From contig SCFE01000036.1 in the NCBI GenBank assembly GCA_004352715.1, positions 917,780 to 981,779 on the forward strand: DNA of 64,000 bases. The letters run 5' to 3'. This DNA is from Hofstenia miamia (Eukaryota > Xenacoelomorpha > Acoela). This document shows positions 57,201 through 62,971 of the stretch, piece after piece (the stretch's first letter is position 1; each line of letters starts with the position of its first letter). Made by a program: the position numbers and the translations under genes. The notes beneath the pieces are model-generated. The model saw only the letters and a list, made by a program, of their open reading frames with translations. It was not told the DNA's origin and did not search any database.

Positions 57201-58255
57201 GAAGTACTTTTAGGAACAAACTACTAAAATACAAATTGAATATTTTATTCTAGTTTAAGTAGTTAGCTTCTGCTTTTTTATTACTGTAAATTTCACATCA
57301 TTTTTCATTTGGATGTTTAATAAATTTATTGGTCGTGTGTTGTCAGTTAGGACAATTAGCACTATTTTCTGCTTTGAATTTTGACAGACTTATTATCAAA
57401 TTCTTGTTTACAATTATGAATGAAACCTGCACATTTTTATTTCTGATGAAACATTTCCTGTAAAGGAGGGAGTGCGATTTTCCTGCTATTAAGCAGTGAT
57501 AGCCGCTTTAGCGTAGTATGTCCTATTCGCTGAGTTATAGTTCATTATGCGATGTTATTAAATATTTTATTTGTTAGTAAACAAAAATAATGGTAAGATT
57601 CGACAATAATTTGTCAGTATGCTAGTAAAAAACTGTGCACGGAGTTTTAAGAAATTCTTATACTTAATGTTGCAGTTGATTTTGATACATATACCTTCTT
57701 GTTGGTAATTTTCTTGAATCTTCTATATTGCTAGTCCAATACTCCCTATTCTACATCATCCCAATTGAGATTTGGAGATTGAGTGGCTCTTTTTAGAATT
57801 AAATGGAAATATGTAGATATTTTCAGCAAACAAGTAAAATTTTTTATGGCTACGGCATTTCTTCTGCTTCATTTAAGAGCCTTTAAAACTGAAAGGACAT
57901 TAGTTCTTGCTCCCATCAACCTGATTATATGAATATGAAGTAAGTTTATTTAAAACATTAACCAAATTTCTTTATATGCTTGGAAAAACAGGCTGTATAT
58001 ACAAGTAAAATTTTGATGCATTGTAATTACAATTTTGTTTTTGCTTCTCTTTTAAAGATGCTCTTTACTCCATAAATATTCCAATTAATCAAAAATTGAC
58101 AGTTGCATATTTTAGAGCCTTGTCCATCGCTGGTATTTCAACAGCATGTGGCTGAATTACTAACTCAAGATGAAAAGCTTATGCTGAATTTCCTTAACAG
58201 TGTCCTCAACCAACTCAATTGGGCATTCTCTGAGTTTGTTACCATTATCAATGAT
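10133..58255 (+). CDS. RNF123: RNF123 (KPC1) E3 ubiquitin ligase gene, partial, at least 18 exons
   Basis: Exons: 10133-10203, 10515-10586, 12759-12902, 17493-17733, 21706-21862, 23196-23381, 28150-28275, 29044-29172, 29570-29714, 32541-32680, 37915-38027, 38072-38187, 38342-38533, 42003-42255, 48777-48864, 48906-48993, 55070-55166, 58116-58255. In mammals RNF123 pairs with UBAC1 (KPC2) in the cytoplasm to ubiquitinate p27Kip1 and to promote p105 processing. The exons code for about 830 residues colinear with the vertebrate protein from near the N-terminus to the conserved [16 protein letters not shown] block. A SPRY domain is spread over exons 3-5. Exon phases agree at every join except 32680 to 37915, where an unseen exon is required; about 30 residues also seem missing between 28275 and 29044. 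The RING finger and stop codon lie past the window. No stop interrupts any exon, so the gene looks functional. Confidence 0.95.
10515..10586 (+). CDS. RNF123: RNF123 exon 2 (candidate)
   Basis: After TTTACAAG. The frame reads [20 protein letters not shown], matching the NLPEHLDQLL region of the vertebrate protein in order and spacing. The phase fits both neighbours if the donor is GTCCCA at 10587, a weak donor; GTGCGA at 10552 would break the phase, and GTCCAC at 10560 would keep it with a shorter exon. The existence of the exon is likely; its 3' border is uncertain. Confidence 0.6.
12759..12902 (+). CDS. RNF123: RNF123 exon 3 (start of SPRY domain)
   Basis: Bounded by CTGTTTAG and GTAATT. 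Reads [20 protein letters not shown], later [20 protein letters not shown], colinear with vertebrate RLGPSTVVLDH ... [20 protein letters not shown]. It carries in two bases (AC) and carries out one (G), which fits the flanking exons. Confidence 0.93.
12903..14909. other. intron stretch without recognised features
   Basis: AT-rich intron sequence of RNF123. No coding similarity or clear mobile element was seen in this part. Confidence 0.5.
14914..16604 (-). mobile_element. piggyBac-family element
   Basis: Left end CCCTCCTGCTG preceded by TTAA (14910-14913), the piggyBac target site. The right end, read inward, is CCCCTGCTAAAGG, and the matching TTAA there has decayed. Strong subterminal inverted repeats lie at 14948-14973 and 16520-16545: both, read inward, contain TGCGGATACAGAC followed by GCGTCTG. 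Inside is a frameshifted transposase on the minus strand. The element sits antisense in an RNF123 intron. Confidence 0.88.
15151..16440 (-). pseudogene. piggyBac transposase relic
   Basis: Reading from 16440 downwards: [11 protein letters not shown] near the N-terminus, then [20 protein letters not shown], a frame change at about 16100 to [20 protein letters not shown] and [18 protein letters not shown] (first catalytic Asp in VDEQ), a frame change and apparent internal loss, [17 protein letters not shown] (second Asp in CDNFFTS), [18 protein letters not shown] (region of the third Asp), then [11 protein letters not shown], and a C-terminal cysteine-rich domain near 15160-15240 ([22 protein letters not shown]). 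At least four frame changes are needed, so it is inactive. The order of domains matches piggyBac. Confidence 0.9.
16605..17492. other. intron stretch without recognised features
   Basis: AT-rich intron sequence between the piggyBac element and the SPRY exon. Nothing recognised. Confidence 0.5.
17493..17733 (+). CDS. RNF123: RNF123 exon 4 (SPRY core)
   Basis: Starts after GTAATTTAG, ends before GTATTG. Reads [20 protein letters not shown], then [20 protein letters not shown] and [20 protein letters not shown]. This is the most conserved part of the SPRY domain, with strong identity to vertebrate RNF123 ([19 protein letters not shown]). In related proteins SPRY domains bind substrates or partners. 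Confidence 0.97.
17812..18220. mobile_element. MITE, pogo/Tigger-like ends
   Basis: A 409-base element with ends CTGTATTTTCCGG, followed on both sides by TAAGCCGAT after four variable bases, and a TA duplication at 17810-17811 and 18221-18222. TA duplication plus CTGTATTTTCCGG...TAAGCCGA ends recall Tc1/mariner-superfamily elements of the pogo/Tigger group. No transposase is encoded. It lies in the intron after exon 4. Confidence 0.8.
18650..19925 (-). pseudogene. LINE reverse transcriptase fragment
   Basis: On the minus strand, several frames together follow the order of a non-LTR reverse transcriptase: [17 protein letters not shown] (normally YRPISLLP), a [14 protein letters not shown] block, then [17 protein letters not shown] at about 19290-19340 (the QGSxLGPLLFLI motif), and [14 protein letters not shown] (the FN..KSE motif near the YADD region). 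Many frameshifts and stops; no ends identified. Confidence 0.7.
20423..20647 (+). pseudogene. possible LTR-retroelement RNase H fragment
   Basis: A 74-residue frame with [18 protein letters not shown], resembling the FSKKL..sQ..YST start of retroelement RNase H, followed after an apparent frame change by [12 protein letters not shown] (normally LEGRxFTIFTDH). Short and not flanked by other retroelement domains, so the call is tentative. Confidence 0.4.
20740..20752 (+). repeat. short AGT trinucleotide run
   Basis: Four tandem AGT units in the intron after exon 4. Confidence 0.8.
21706..21862 (+). CDS. RNF123: RNF123 exon 5 (end of SPRY domain)
   Basis: After GAATTTTTAG, before GTTTAT. Reads [20 protein letters not shown] followed by [18 protein letters not shown] and PVQGYRPLQ, matching vertebrate [21 protein letters not shown] ... 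VAGYRPLQ. It ends in phase 0. Confidence 0.96.
22500..22815 (+). pseudogene. LINE fragment, C-terminal end of reverse transcriptase
   Basis: On the + strand the frame reads [14 protein letters not shown], then [20 protein letters not shown] and LTLYDR, matching the P.LEYACPVWH ... DKIE.IQKRALRII.P ... LYERR pattern at the end of CR1/Jockey-type LINE ORF2. Frameshifts and stops; isolated in the intron after exon 5. Confidence 0.7.
23196..23381 (+). CDS. RNF123: RNF123 exon 6
   Basis: After CTTTAG, before GTAAGTCG; 62 codons, phase 0 to 0. Opens [20 protein letters not shown], like vertebrate DPPSADLVRAQRLLGCF, and closes [13 protein letters not shown] like LAHIFHHFAPLL. Confidence 0.94.
24809..26021. 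mobile_element. hAT-like element, CAGGCGC family, copy 1
   Basis: Flanked by a perfect 8-base duplication ATTGATTG (24801-24808 and 26022-26029). Ends CAGGCGCGG and, from the other side, CAGGCGCAG, with GGGGAC/GGGGAC blocks just inside. An 8-base duplication is the mark of hAT transposition. It is 1213 bases long because a LINE fragment lies inside; the other two copies are about 330-350 bases. No hAT transposase seen. Confidence 0.85.
25040..25804 (-). pseudogene. LINE fragment inside hAT-like copy 1
   Basis: Minus-strand frame at 25171-25446 reads [20 protein letters not shown], then [20 protein letters not shown], the YLGV.ID..L.W..HV ... YG..VW part of LINE ORF2. Upstream at 25532-25804 a frame with [11 protein letters not shown] may be the altered YADD active site. 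Frameshifted. Confidence 0.75.
27525..27856. mobile_element. CAGGCGC-family MITE, copy 2
   Basis: 332 bases. Left end TAGGCGCG, right end read inward CAGACGCAG followed by TTTTAGGGGGAC. Flanks TTTTAGTT and ATATAGTT agree at 6 of 8 bases, an aged target duplication. The interior matches copy 3 in order (a CAAAAACTGCAATGATT / CAAAAATTTCAATGATT block, GGTTTTCCACA / GGGTTCCCCACA, AAAACCACTAAAA / AAAATCACTAAAA, GTCCCCCTAAAAC). Confidence 0.8.
28150..28275 (+). CDS. RNF123: RNF123 exon 7
   Basis: After TATCTTTAG, before GTAACG; 42 codons in phase 0. Reads [20 protein letters not shown] and ends [12 protein letters not shown], matching vertebrate VYLVEAVLMSFLLG ... VLDLLWLFME. The decoy AG at 28168 would shift the phase and meet a stop, so the upstream acceptor is chosen. 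Confidence 0.92.
29044..29172 (+). CDS. RNF123: RNF123 exon 8 found
   Basis: After TTTCTTTAG, before GTAATTTC; 43 codons in phase 0. Reads [20 protein letters not shown], then [10 protein letters not shown] and HIKPPDDK, matching vertebrate IHYLRLTIAILRHEKSRKFL ... NVLFDVLRSV. About 30 residues expected before this block (a YRFSPIVPD-type segment in vertebrates) are not found between 28276 and 29043. Confidence 0.93.
29570..29714 (+). CDS. RNF123: RNF123 exon 9 found
   Basis: After TGTGTTTAG. Reads [20 protein letters not shown], then an acidic stretch and [10 protein letters not shown], matching vertebrate LQELIPTTWWPH ... GCQRLRKRIE. The donor GTGCGC after GTTAGCG is chosen because it keeps the phase and gives the right spacing to LEEIQ in the next exon; the upstream GTTAGC does neither. 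Confidence 0.9.
30063..30103. repeat. TA microsatellite
   Basis: About 20 TA units in the intron after exon 9. Confidence 0.95.
30104..31182. other. intron stretch without recognised features
   Basis: AT-rich sequence up to the gap. Contains a C-rich patch near 30500-30525 (CACACACCCCCCACCCC), nothing else recognised. Confidence 0.5.
31183..32182. other. assembly gap, exactly 1000 N
   Basis: The round size suggests a nominal scaffold gap. It lies in the intron between exons 9 and 10 found, and adjoining exons are in phase, so no coding loss is required here. Confidence 0.99.
32482..32506. repeat. TA microsatellite
   Basis: Twelve TA units, about 35 bases before an RNF123 exon. Confidence 0.95.
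32541..32680 (+). CDS. RNF123: RNF123 exon 10 found
   Basis: After GTTTTTTTAG, before GTAAGC. With the carried G the first codon is GAA; it reads [20 protein letters not shown] and [13 protein letters not shown], matching vertebrate EELQVQILKLLLDNKDDNG ... YIFLTKFRKFLQE. It ends in phase 0, whereas the next recognised exon expects two carried bases, so at least one exon (vertebrate [20 protein letters not shown] region) is missing from my model. Confidence 0.93.
32800..33020 (+). repeat. dispersed repeat (CCAAGGAGGTTATGTTTTT type)
   Basis: Starts around CCTCCCCAAGGAGGTTATG, contains GTTTGTTTGTTTGTCTGTTA, ATTAAATTTTGGTGCTGATC and ends GGAGGTCTACGCTCTCCGAG, TGCTTTTCTAGTT. From memory this string is a short interspersed repeat seen in many aquatic invertebrate and fish genomes. 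I do not know its formal family name. Confidence 0.5.
33876..34567. mobile_element. hAT-like element with TTAACAGC ends
   Basis: 692 bases. Flanks ATTATCGG and ATTATCAG agree at 7 of 8 bases. The ends read inward are CAAGGCTTCCCATTTCGCTA and CAAGGCTCCCGGCAGCACTG, both followed within a few bases by repeated TTAACAGC/GTTAACAGC words. No transposase recognised. Confidence 0.75.
34997..37706 (-). mobile_element. hAT element, tentative limits
   Basis: Contains the BED-finger hAT transposase relic. Candidate ends are TAGGGACAAAACCGCCGATA on the left and, read inward, TAGGGTACGGCGGCATACCG on the right; they share TAGGG, an AC, and a CCG/CGG block only after a small gap. No 8-base duplication is visible, so the limits are weak even though the element is certain. 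Confidence 0.45.
35650..37335 (-). pseudogene. hAT transposase relic with BED zinc finger
   Basis: From the right: a BED finger at about 37140-37270 ([20 protein letters not shown], then a stop, YHLEHSHP), [20 protein letters not shown] at 36900-36990 (the usual helix before the core), [20 protein letters not shown] at 36720-36800 (where the catalytic TxDxWTS motif usually lies; here LTYDFW), TDNASN-like sequence in a shifted frame near 36560, [12 protein letters not shown] at 36060-36100 (LDPRFK), and the C-terminal dimerisation region near 35690-35860 ([31 protein letters not shown]). Several stops and frameshifts. Confidence 0.85.
37915..38027 (+). CDS. RNF123: RNF123 exon 11 found
   Basis: After ACGTTTCAG, before GTAAGTGG. 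Reads [20 protein letters not shown] then [17 protein letters not shown], matching vertebrate [35 protein letters not shown]. It carries in one base and carries out one (C), which joins the next exon as CTG. Confidence 0.92.
38028..38071 (+). other. 44-base microintron in RNF123
   Basis: GTAAGT at the start, TTTAG at the end, and a TGCTAATG branch-point-like word at 38039-38046. All three frames have stops or break the homology if it is retained, and removing it makes CTG across the junction, preserving phase. Confidence 0.85.
38072..38187 (+). CDS. RNF123: RNF123 exon 12 found
   Basis: After AAATTTAG, before GTAAATC. Reads [20 protein letters not shown] then [18 protein letters not shown], matching vertebrate [24 protein letters not shown]. 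Only about 13 residues separate the RRTVK end of the previous exon from this block; the vertebrate protein has a long low-complexity linker of roughly 100 residues here. Confidence 0.93.
38342..38533 (+). CDS. RNF123: RNF123 exon 13 found
   Basis: After CTGTTTTTAG, before GTATTA; exactly 64 codons, phase 0. Reads [20 protein letters not shown], then [15 protein letters not shown] and ends [10 protein letters not shown], matching vertebrate [21 protein letters not shown] ... LAWVHATVYSQ. The initial ATG is internal to the gene, not a start. Confidence 0.93.
39187..39925 (-). pseudogene. piggyBac transposase relic (second family)
   Basis: After the nested insertion the minus-strand frame gives an acidic N-terminal segment and FLEALQPL, then in shifted frames [16 protein letters not shown], and at 39211-39477 [20 protein letters not shown] followed by [20 protein letters not shown] and YIGK. 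This is the piggyBac catalytic block (first Asp in IDEQL; KPxxYGIK; D...YV.n...YxGK). The C-terminal half is gone: only about 200 bases separate this block from the element end. Confidence 0.85.
40000..41051 (-). pseudogene. mariner-type transposase relic with DUF4817-like N-terminus
   Basis: N-terminal 107 residues (40728-41051) read [20 protein letters not shown] with [18 protein letters not shown] and a second helix-turn-helix ([12 protein letters not shown]), the layout of DUF4817-type transposases. At 40422-40634 the core follows: [23 protein letters not shown] (first Asp in DEAW), [11 protein letters not shown]. At 40139-40400: a stop then [12 protein letters not shown] (second Asp), [20 protein letters not shown] and CYFYLWG, where the usual third Asp reads Tyr. 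Beyond the poly-C gap the frame ends in KRKSS. Confidence 0.85.
40180..40239. other. gap of 60 N bordered by poly-C
   Basis: Thirteen C before and twelve C after the N run, inside the mariner-like transposase. The homopolymer probably stopped sequencing or assembly. Confidence 0.99.
41052..41193. repeat. tandem duplication of about 60-75 bases
   Basis: TTAATCTGAAAA ... GATAACATATTT(A/C)GTATATT then GGCCTACAGCCTAT occurs twice in a row with a few differences, near the 5' end of the mariner-like transposase. Confidence 0.85.
42003..42255 (+). CDS. RNF123: RNF123 exon 14 found
   Basis: After CATTTTAG, before GTAAGTTC. Reads [20 protein letters not shown], then [20 protein letters not shown] and [15 protein letters not shown], matching vertebrate LDIYWLLRVCLRTIE ... 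FMPEFYLSVAINSYSALK ... LAAILAKHFADTRIV. It carries out one base. Confidence 0.96.
42256..43175. other. intron stretch without recognised features
   Basis: Start of the 6.5 kb intron after exon 14. A 79-residue frame at 42630-42869 (+) shows no family I recognise. Confidence 0.5.
43176..43634 (-). pseudogene. unidentified coding-like relic, 152 codons with two stops
   Basis: A single minus-strand frame from ATG at 43634 to TAA at 43176 reads like a normal protein apart from one TAA and one TGA. It begins [20 protein letters not shown], continues [40 protein letters not shown] and [19 protein letters not shown], and ends [20 protein letters not shown]. Composition is balanced and G+C is higher than the surrounding intron. 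AATAAA occurs about 50 bases after the stop on the same strand. I do not recognise the family. It could be a processed pseudogene, a transposon-encoded protein or a decayed viral insertion; no poly-A tail or element ends are evident. Confidence 0.55.
43635..48141. other. intron stretch, little recognised
   Basis: AT-rich. On the minus strand at about 45955-46170 two adjoining frames read [17 protein letters not shown] and then [20 protein letters not shown], which looks protein-like but matches nothing I know. Short TTCGT run at 45186-45203. Confidence 0.4.
48142..48492. mobile_element. CAGGCGC-family MITE, copy 3
   Basis: 351 bases, 284 bases upstream of exon 15. The right end read inward is CAGGCGCGGTTTTAGGGGGA; the left end CAGGTCC is decayed. 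Flanks CAACTGTG and CTACTCTA agree at 5 of 8. The interior matches copy 2 block by block. Confidence 0.75.
48777..48864 (+). CDS. RNF123: RNF123 exon 15 found
   Basis: After ATATTTAG, before GTAGGT. Reads [20 protein letters not shown], matching vertebrate [20 protein letters not shown]. It carries in two bases and carries out two (AC), joining A of the next exon as ACA. Confidence 0.94.
48865..48905 (+). other. 41-base microintron in RNF123
   Basis: GTAGGT at the start and TTTTTAG at the end. Removal restores a continuous frame through [18 protein letters not shown], which is colinear with vertebrate IPEEQRIAMVRNLLAPYE. Position and phase are fixed by homology on both sides. Confidence 0.85.
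48906..48993 (+). CDS. RNF123: RNF123 exon 16 found
   Basis: After ATTTTTAG, before GTTAGT. Reads [20 protein letters not shown] then NWILVRLWK, matching vertebrate [27 protein letters not shown]. Ends in phase 0. Confidence 0.95.
48994..51193. other. intron stretch without recognised features
   Basis: AT-rich intron after exon 16. Nothing coding recognised. Confidence 0.5.
51194..51249. repeat. TA microsatellite
   Basis: About 28 TA units. Confidence 0.95.
52085..52449. mobile_element. hAT-like MITE with perfect 8-base target duplication
   Basis: 365 bases flanked by AGTTGTAG (52077-52084 and 52450-52457). Ends read inward: CAGAGATGTTAGGGGGCCGG and AAGAGGTGTAAGAGGGCCGG. Several GGGCC/GGCCC words inside. 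No coding capacity. Confidence 0.85.
52664..52681. repeat. 18-base perfect palindrome
   Basis: CCAGTCTCATGAGACTGG, perfectly self-complementary, in otherwise unremarkable intron sequence about 200 bases after the MITE. Confidence 0.9.
53045..53155 (+). repeat. possible LINE 3' end
   Basis: GTTTGTATGTATGTATGTAT near the start and AATAAAAAATATC then three TTATC units at the end. A short tandem tail after AATAAA-like sequence resembles the 3' ends of CR1/Jockey-type LINEs. No LINE coding sequence was recognised upstream. Confidence 0.4.
53557..53751 (-). CDS. short unidentified open frame
   Basis: A 64-residue frame, [20 protein letters not shown] then [20 protein letters not shown]. Composition is protein-like and G+C is higher than around it, but I recognise no family, and splice sites or neighbours do not support it. 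Probably a fragment of something mobile. Confidence 0.2.
   Translation of the reverse strand: MDMKILNGGKVEISKIIPGISFRQVLYIESDERCLRDKRILMEQRTKSASIFKRGCRLKNFFCD
55070..55166 (+). CDS. RNF123: RNF123 exon 17 found
   Basis: After TACATTTAG, before GTAAGTC. Reads [20 protein letters not shown] and carries out one base (A), matching vertebrate [21 protein letters not shown] hAT-like MITE begins only 61 bases after its donor. Confidence 0.93.
55228..55689. mobile_element. hAT-like MITE with 23-base inverted ends
   Basis: 462 bases. Ends begin CAGGGGTGTTAAAAAATTAA (left) and CAGAGGTGTTAAAAAATTAA (right, read inward), one mismatch in 23 bases. Flanks ACTATATC and ATTATATC agree at 7 of 8. The interior has repeated AAGTGCA/TGCACTT words and an inner hairpin around 55393-55412. 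Starts 61 bases after exon 17. Confidence 0.88.
56013..56700 (-). pseudogene. Tc1/mariner-type transposase relic
   Basis: On the minus strand: FQIGKE near 56570, then [20 protein letters not shown] and [14 protein letters not shown] near 56310, and [20 protein letters not shown] at 56170-56240, closing with [13 protein letters not shown]. These correspond to the Tc1 motifs Y..IL...L.P, FQQDNAPCHTA, W P.QSPDLNPIE.LW and MPRR...I. At the second catalytic position the QQD aspartate reads Asn, and at the third the glutamate reads Asp. Several stops and frameshifts. Confidence 0.75.
58116..58255 (+). CDS. RNF123: RNF123 exon 18 found (last in window)
   Basis: After CATATTTTAG, before GTGAGTAG. 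Reads [20 protein letters not shown], then [20 protein letters not shown], nearly identical to vertebrate [20 protein letters not shown]. It ends in phase 0. I could not find the next exon (vertebrate RQLKVCATCFDLSVSLLRV) in the remaining 5.7 kb. Confidence 0.95.
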
Positions 58256-61200
58256 GTGAGTAGATTTATCCATTCTTGTACACACGTCTCTCAACGACTG
58301 CTTTTTAACATTCGACTATATAATTTGTTCCATTAAAATTGGTATTAAAGTAGTGCTGATTTGGATTTCCCCTGATCAGTTTTTTCAATCTATTTTTTTA
58401 ATCTTATCAAGTTTAGAAAAAAATATAAACTTTAAGCCAACAAATCACTATTTTCATTCAACTTTGCCAATTTTCACTTTGAAGTGAACAAATTATTTAC
58501 TTTTTAAATACTTTCTTTCTAAAACTAAGAGAATTAAAAGCAACAATGAATTATACTAAGGATTTATTCGTTTATACCAAATCCAAAATTCGATTTTCTA
58601 TAGTTTTTTTGGTAGAAATCGATCAATGCTTCTATCATTATTTCTGTAAATTATCTTTTCTAAGCTTTTGACTTTTAAGTTAACGGCTTGGTGGTTATTT
58701 TTAATAGTGGTGAATATTTTGCTACATTGTTTAATTTTTTAGTTTGATGCGGATCATTCTCATTTAAAATACTTCACAGTGAATGTATTTCAATATTATG
58801 ATAACCAAGGAAGTCATTGAATCTTGACTTTTAAAATGCATAACTCGTCCTCGGACGTAATTTTGGATGCATTTGTTGTGGAAGCCAATGCACTCCCGCC
58901 CCTCTTTTCGAATGAAGCATTTCTATTAAGCTTTCTAATTACTTTAAATGCATTAAGAAAGACTCCATTTTTCATTCTCGGAATCACTTAGCATTCCTTT
59001 TCATTTAATTTAATTTATAGACTTTAAGGCCTGAATATTTAATGCTTGTCGTAAATGATCAAAAGCACTGCATCAATGGAAATTGTACCAATTCTAGGGC
59101 AATTTCTGCTTTGCATTTTGCGTTTGTGTTGTTTTAGAATTTATTTTACACTGTCTTATTCCTTTCATTTTTAACAAAAATCACTGAGGTTTTAAACATT
59201 TCATTGATTGATTAACTTATTGTCAGATAAAGGCAACGGCAATCCCTTGTGTTTCAACTTTGGCAATTAGGTGGAATTTCACTTGGCAAATAGTCAGTTA
59301 TCACGATCTTTTTAATTGTTGTTAGAAAAAATTAAAGGTCCGAGTTATTCCCAATAAAAATATAGAACAAAGAATATTCCATTGTGTTTTATGTTATGCA
59401 AAAAGTTCTTAGTTTTTTGGAATTTGTAAACAACGGCTTTTTTACATCGTTTCAATTTTTAATAAAACAAGTTTTTTTAGTAAATGTTTGCGTATGTTGA
59501 TTCATTTTTTCAATTATTCATACCATTTACTTAATTGTCTTTTTTACGAAAATAATAAATTAGCCAAATTATTTCAAATTCCCACTGATTAAAACGTCTT
59601 ACGAAGCATGCATCATTTATGACGTTCTGGTTGAATTGTGATTGGCTAATGACTTTTTCTGCGAATTTTGGTAATGCATCACCTGCGATCAAACCGTATA
59701 GCAGTTTATGGGAATTCGAAATATCGATGGTAAAGTAGCCCCTGCTGTAGCTACTGTGGTTTGCTGCCTTTCTGCCTTGTTACTCCTGCGACTTGTTATG
59801 CTCCTGTGCAGATACAAAGTGGAAATCCGTCATTGTTGTTCCAAATGCAGTGAGTGGTTCTCAACTTTTACACTCAGCAGAAGTTTTTCAGATCCGCACA
59901 ACACTAAGTAATCTAATCAGCACTTCTCGATTTTTTGAATTTAAATGTTTTAATTAGACCCTTTCAACTAGTTAAGATCAACAATTAATCAAGTCTATTC
60001 AGTAGACCTTGCTATATCATTTGATAGCACTTTTCTTTAATGCTGTAGCGAATGTTAATTGAATAGATATACCTGCAATATACCTGCTAATGTCTTGATA
60101 AAACCATCTTTGACACAATTATATTTTAGGCAATAAATGAAATTAGCCATGACGAAAGCATGAGTGTTTCTCATGAGCACAGCGGTTATTTTGAAATTCT
60201 TTCGTTTATTAAGGGTGATACTACCAACAAAAATGTTGGTGACTTGTAAACCATTTCTTCGGGCTAATTGAAAGTAACTATTAATTTCATAAAGTGATTT
60301 TTTGTTTCTTATCAAAACAAAGTTAATCTTGGCTCTTTTCTAAGAACTACTGAAAATAGTTCAAATTGCTTAGTTATTAACTTTTGTTTTTAGTTGTTGT
60401 TTAATAGAATGTTAATTAGATAAACGCATTTATAAACTAATTTTGCTTTCAATAAATATGTGTGTTTATCAAATCCAGAGGTCCAATATCTACATGCATT
60501 TTATGGTGTTTTAAGGTATTTTGAATTTAGCATAAATGTTTAATTATAAGTTTAGTACCTAATTCCCACGTTGATCTGCATTAATATTTCAAAGTTGTCT
60601 TTGTACTTTAGTTGACATTTGTTTCACTTAATTAGCACGCACTATTCAATTATTAAACTGTTTCAAAATTTCATTAGATGCTGGATGGTCGTGTAATTGG
60701 TTGTGTCCTGTCGTTATTACTTACCTTTCAGTCATGATTTCCGCTTTGTAACCATTTCGTTTTAATTTCAATCTCATTTCTTATTAAATTAGTTTATAAA
60801 TCTTCATTTTAAATCTCTTGTGTTCGTTAAATAATTGCGGAAGATTCTTACGATGCTGTTGTAGATCCTGAAATGCGAGTGGGATGCACTGCAATCGGGC
60901 TTGTGTTTGGTTGGGTATTTCAGTGGGTTGATACCGTGCAGACGTTTTTCATTATTATTAGGCTTTCATCTGGCATAGTATTTAAACTTAACCGAAAACT
61001 GGCTATCCTTTATAAGGACAAGACGTTTTTTCTACATTTTCGAGAAATTTTCTCCACGTCTAATCTGAAATTTGGAAGTCCTAAGATAAGGTCACATATA
61101 TTGGTGAAGATGTTCAAACGTAATTTTGAAAGTTTTTACTAAAGTGTATTGCTGTGCCTAACGCACATGAAACAATTCACTATTTTTCATTGGAAATTCG

Positions 61201-62785
61201 AATTTTTTAAAAATATTTGAATCCTCAGATAATCAAGGGGGAAGCTGAAAGGCAGTGAGAGTAACAACTAGCCTTAGATGCTTATTTTATGTAGATAGAT
61301 CTCTCAAACCCATTAATGCAACTAGGCGCGCTTTAAAAACGGAATTTTGTTGCGCCTCCGAATTTGGATACGTTTTTTAATTCGTATTTTCCACAAAACC
61401 GTAAAAATTTTGAAAATTTTCTATGTAATTTAAGGTTAATTGAGCTGTAAAAATTGAGTTGCACCTCAGTTCGGTTTCAGACTAGGATTTCCGCTTTTTT
61501 TCAAATTCGCCTGTATCAAAATATCATCCGACAGCATTTTCGATGTTGGGTTAATTGCTTTGAAAAATACAGAAACATTTTAATTGTCATGCTATACTGT
61601 AACTTTGACGTTGTTGTATTTAAATCTTTTATTTTTTAACGATATATTTGTAATTTGAGTTTTGTTAACAAATTACACGTTGTTGTTAAAAACTGCAATT
61701 AGAAACATGCGCTTCCTGTTTTATTTTGCATAAATATATTCTGTCTATTTTCTGTATACTCTATTGTTTACTCACCTTTCTAATAATGCGGTGCGGGTTT
61801 GGCATCAAAAGCCGTACGGAAACTAATGTTCGAATACTGTTTTCAATAGTCTCAGAAACGATAAATTATTTTCAAGGGAAATATGTTTTTTGTAATCTAA
61901 ATTTTTTTCAGTTACTTCTATTTCATTAATCTACTTCGATGAAAACTAAATTGTTAATTGAGTAAAACCGATTAAATATTTAAAAGAGCAAGCACACAAA
62001 TTACTTTAAATTTGACTTCATTTAGTGTGAAATATTTTTTCAAGACAATTACGAATGCAAATCTATTCAAGTTTAAAGTACTCTCATGTTGAATATAAAT
62101 TTAAAATTTAAAATCACTGGAAACTTTTTTGATGAATTTGATGCTGATTAGATTTGAAATGGACATGTCCAATGTGCAAGATGGAGACGCTTACTTTCAC
62201 AGCGTTAGTACCGAGCAAAGCTACGGATCGACATCTAATTTGTGATGTTTTATGGATGAAAGATTTGTCAAAGTTTTTTATTGTTATTATTTGATTGACT
62301 GGTTTTTAATAAAAGTTAATGCTTCCTTTTACATGTTACTTAGAATTTGTGTTGGGACTGACAAAAAATATATTTTAACATTCCTCAAGTATTATAGCTC
62401 AGAATATTGTTAGAGAAACCCTTCTAAAAAATTATGGTTGCTATTTAATAACTTTTCTTATGCTGGATAAATTTCCCAATTATTACCAGGAACTAGTAGA
62501 TACCTCAACTCAGAAAAGCAAAAAGCAATTTGATCTTGACTTATTTCAATACATCAAATTTTTCGTTAGACACATTTAATTCACATTTTATAATCCCTAA
62601 TTCATGAAATGCGAACAACAGTGGAAGAATGAAAATTGCCGCAGCGCATGCTATTTGTTTTTAAATCGTTCGAATTAGGAAGCTTTATAATTTGACCAAT
62701 TACCTAATATAAATTGGAAATGAAGCCATTTTACAACAACAATTATATAGCAGTAAAATTTCATATAAATACTAGTAAATATTAA

Positions 62786-62833
62786 TAAGTATCTTTTTCC
62801 AATTTTCGTAGATTCTGTTTTGCCCACGCCAAG
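62786..62833 (+). repeat. 48-base direct repeat, copy 1
   Basis: TAAGTATCTTTTTCCAATTT ... CCCACGCCAAG, identical to 62924-62971. Immediately followed by a single N at 62834. Confidence 0.9.
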
Positions 62834-62923
62834 NGCTGGCATATAAATTTTCAAATTAGAGATATTTGATCCGTTAGATGGCTACAACATTTACAAAAAC
62901 GATGTTATCAATTTCTCCATATG

Positions 62924-62971
62924 TAAGTATCTTTTTCCAATTTTCGTAGATTCTGTTTTGCCCACGCCAAG
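62924..62971 (+). repeat. 48-base direct repeat, copy 2
   Basis: Exact copy of 62786-62833, 138 bases downstream. Confidence 0.9.

Noticed and set aside
59708-59911. 67-residue frame with a hydrophobic run, tested as the next RNF123 exon (vertebrate RQLKVCATCFDLSVSLLRV region).
   Set aside because: Only a loose match in LS..LL; the second half does not fit, the spacing to exon 18 is too short, and no convincing donor follows.
60055-60315. 86-residue minus-strand frame with LARRNGLQVTNIFVGSITLN, reminiscent of the C-terminus of LINE ORF1.
   Set aside because: The resemblance is short and no LINE sequence lies beside it.
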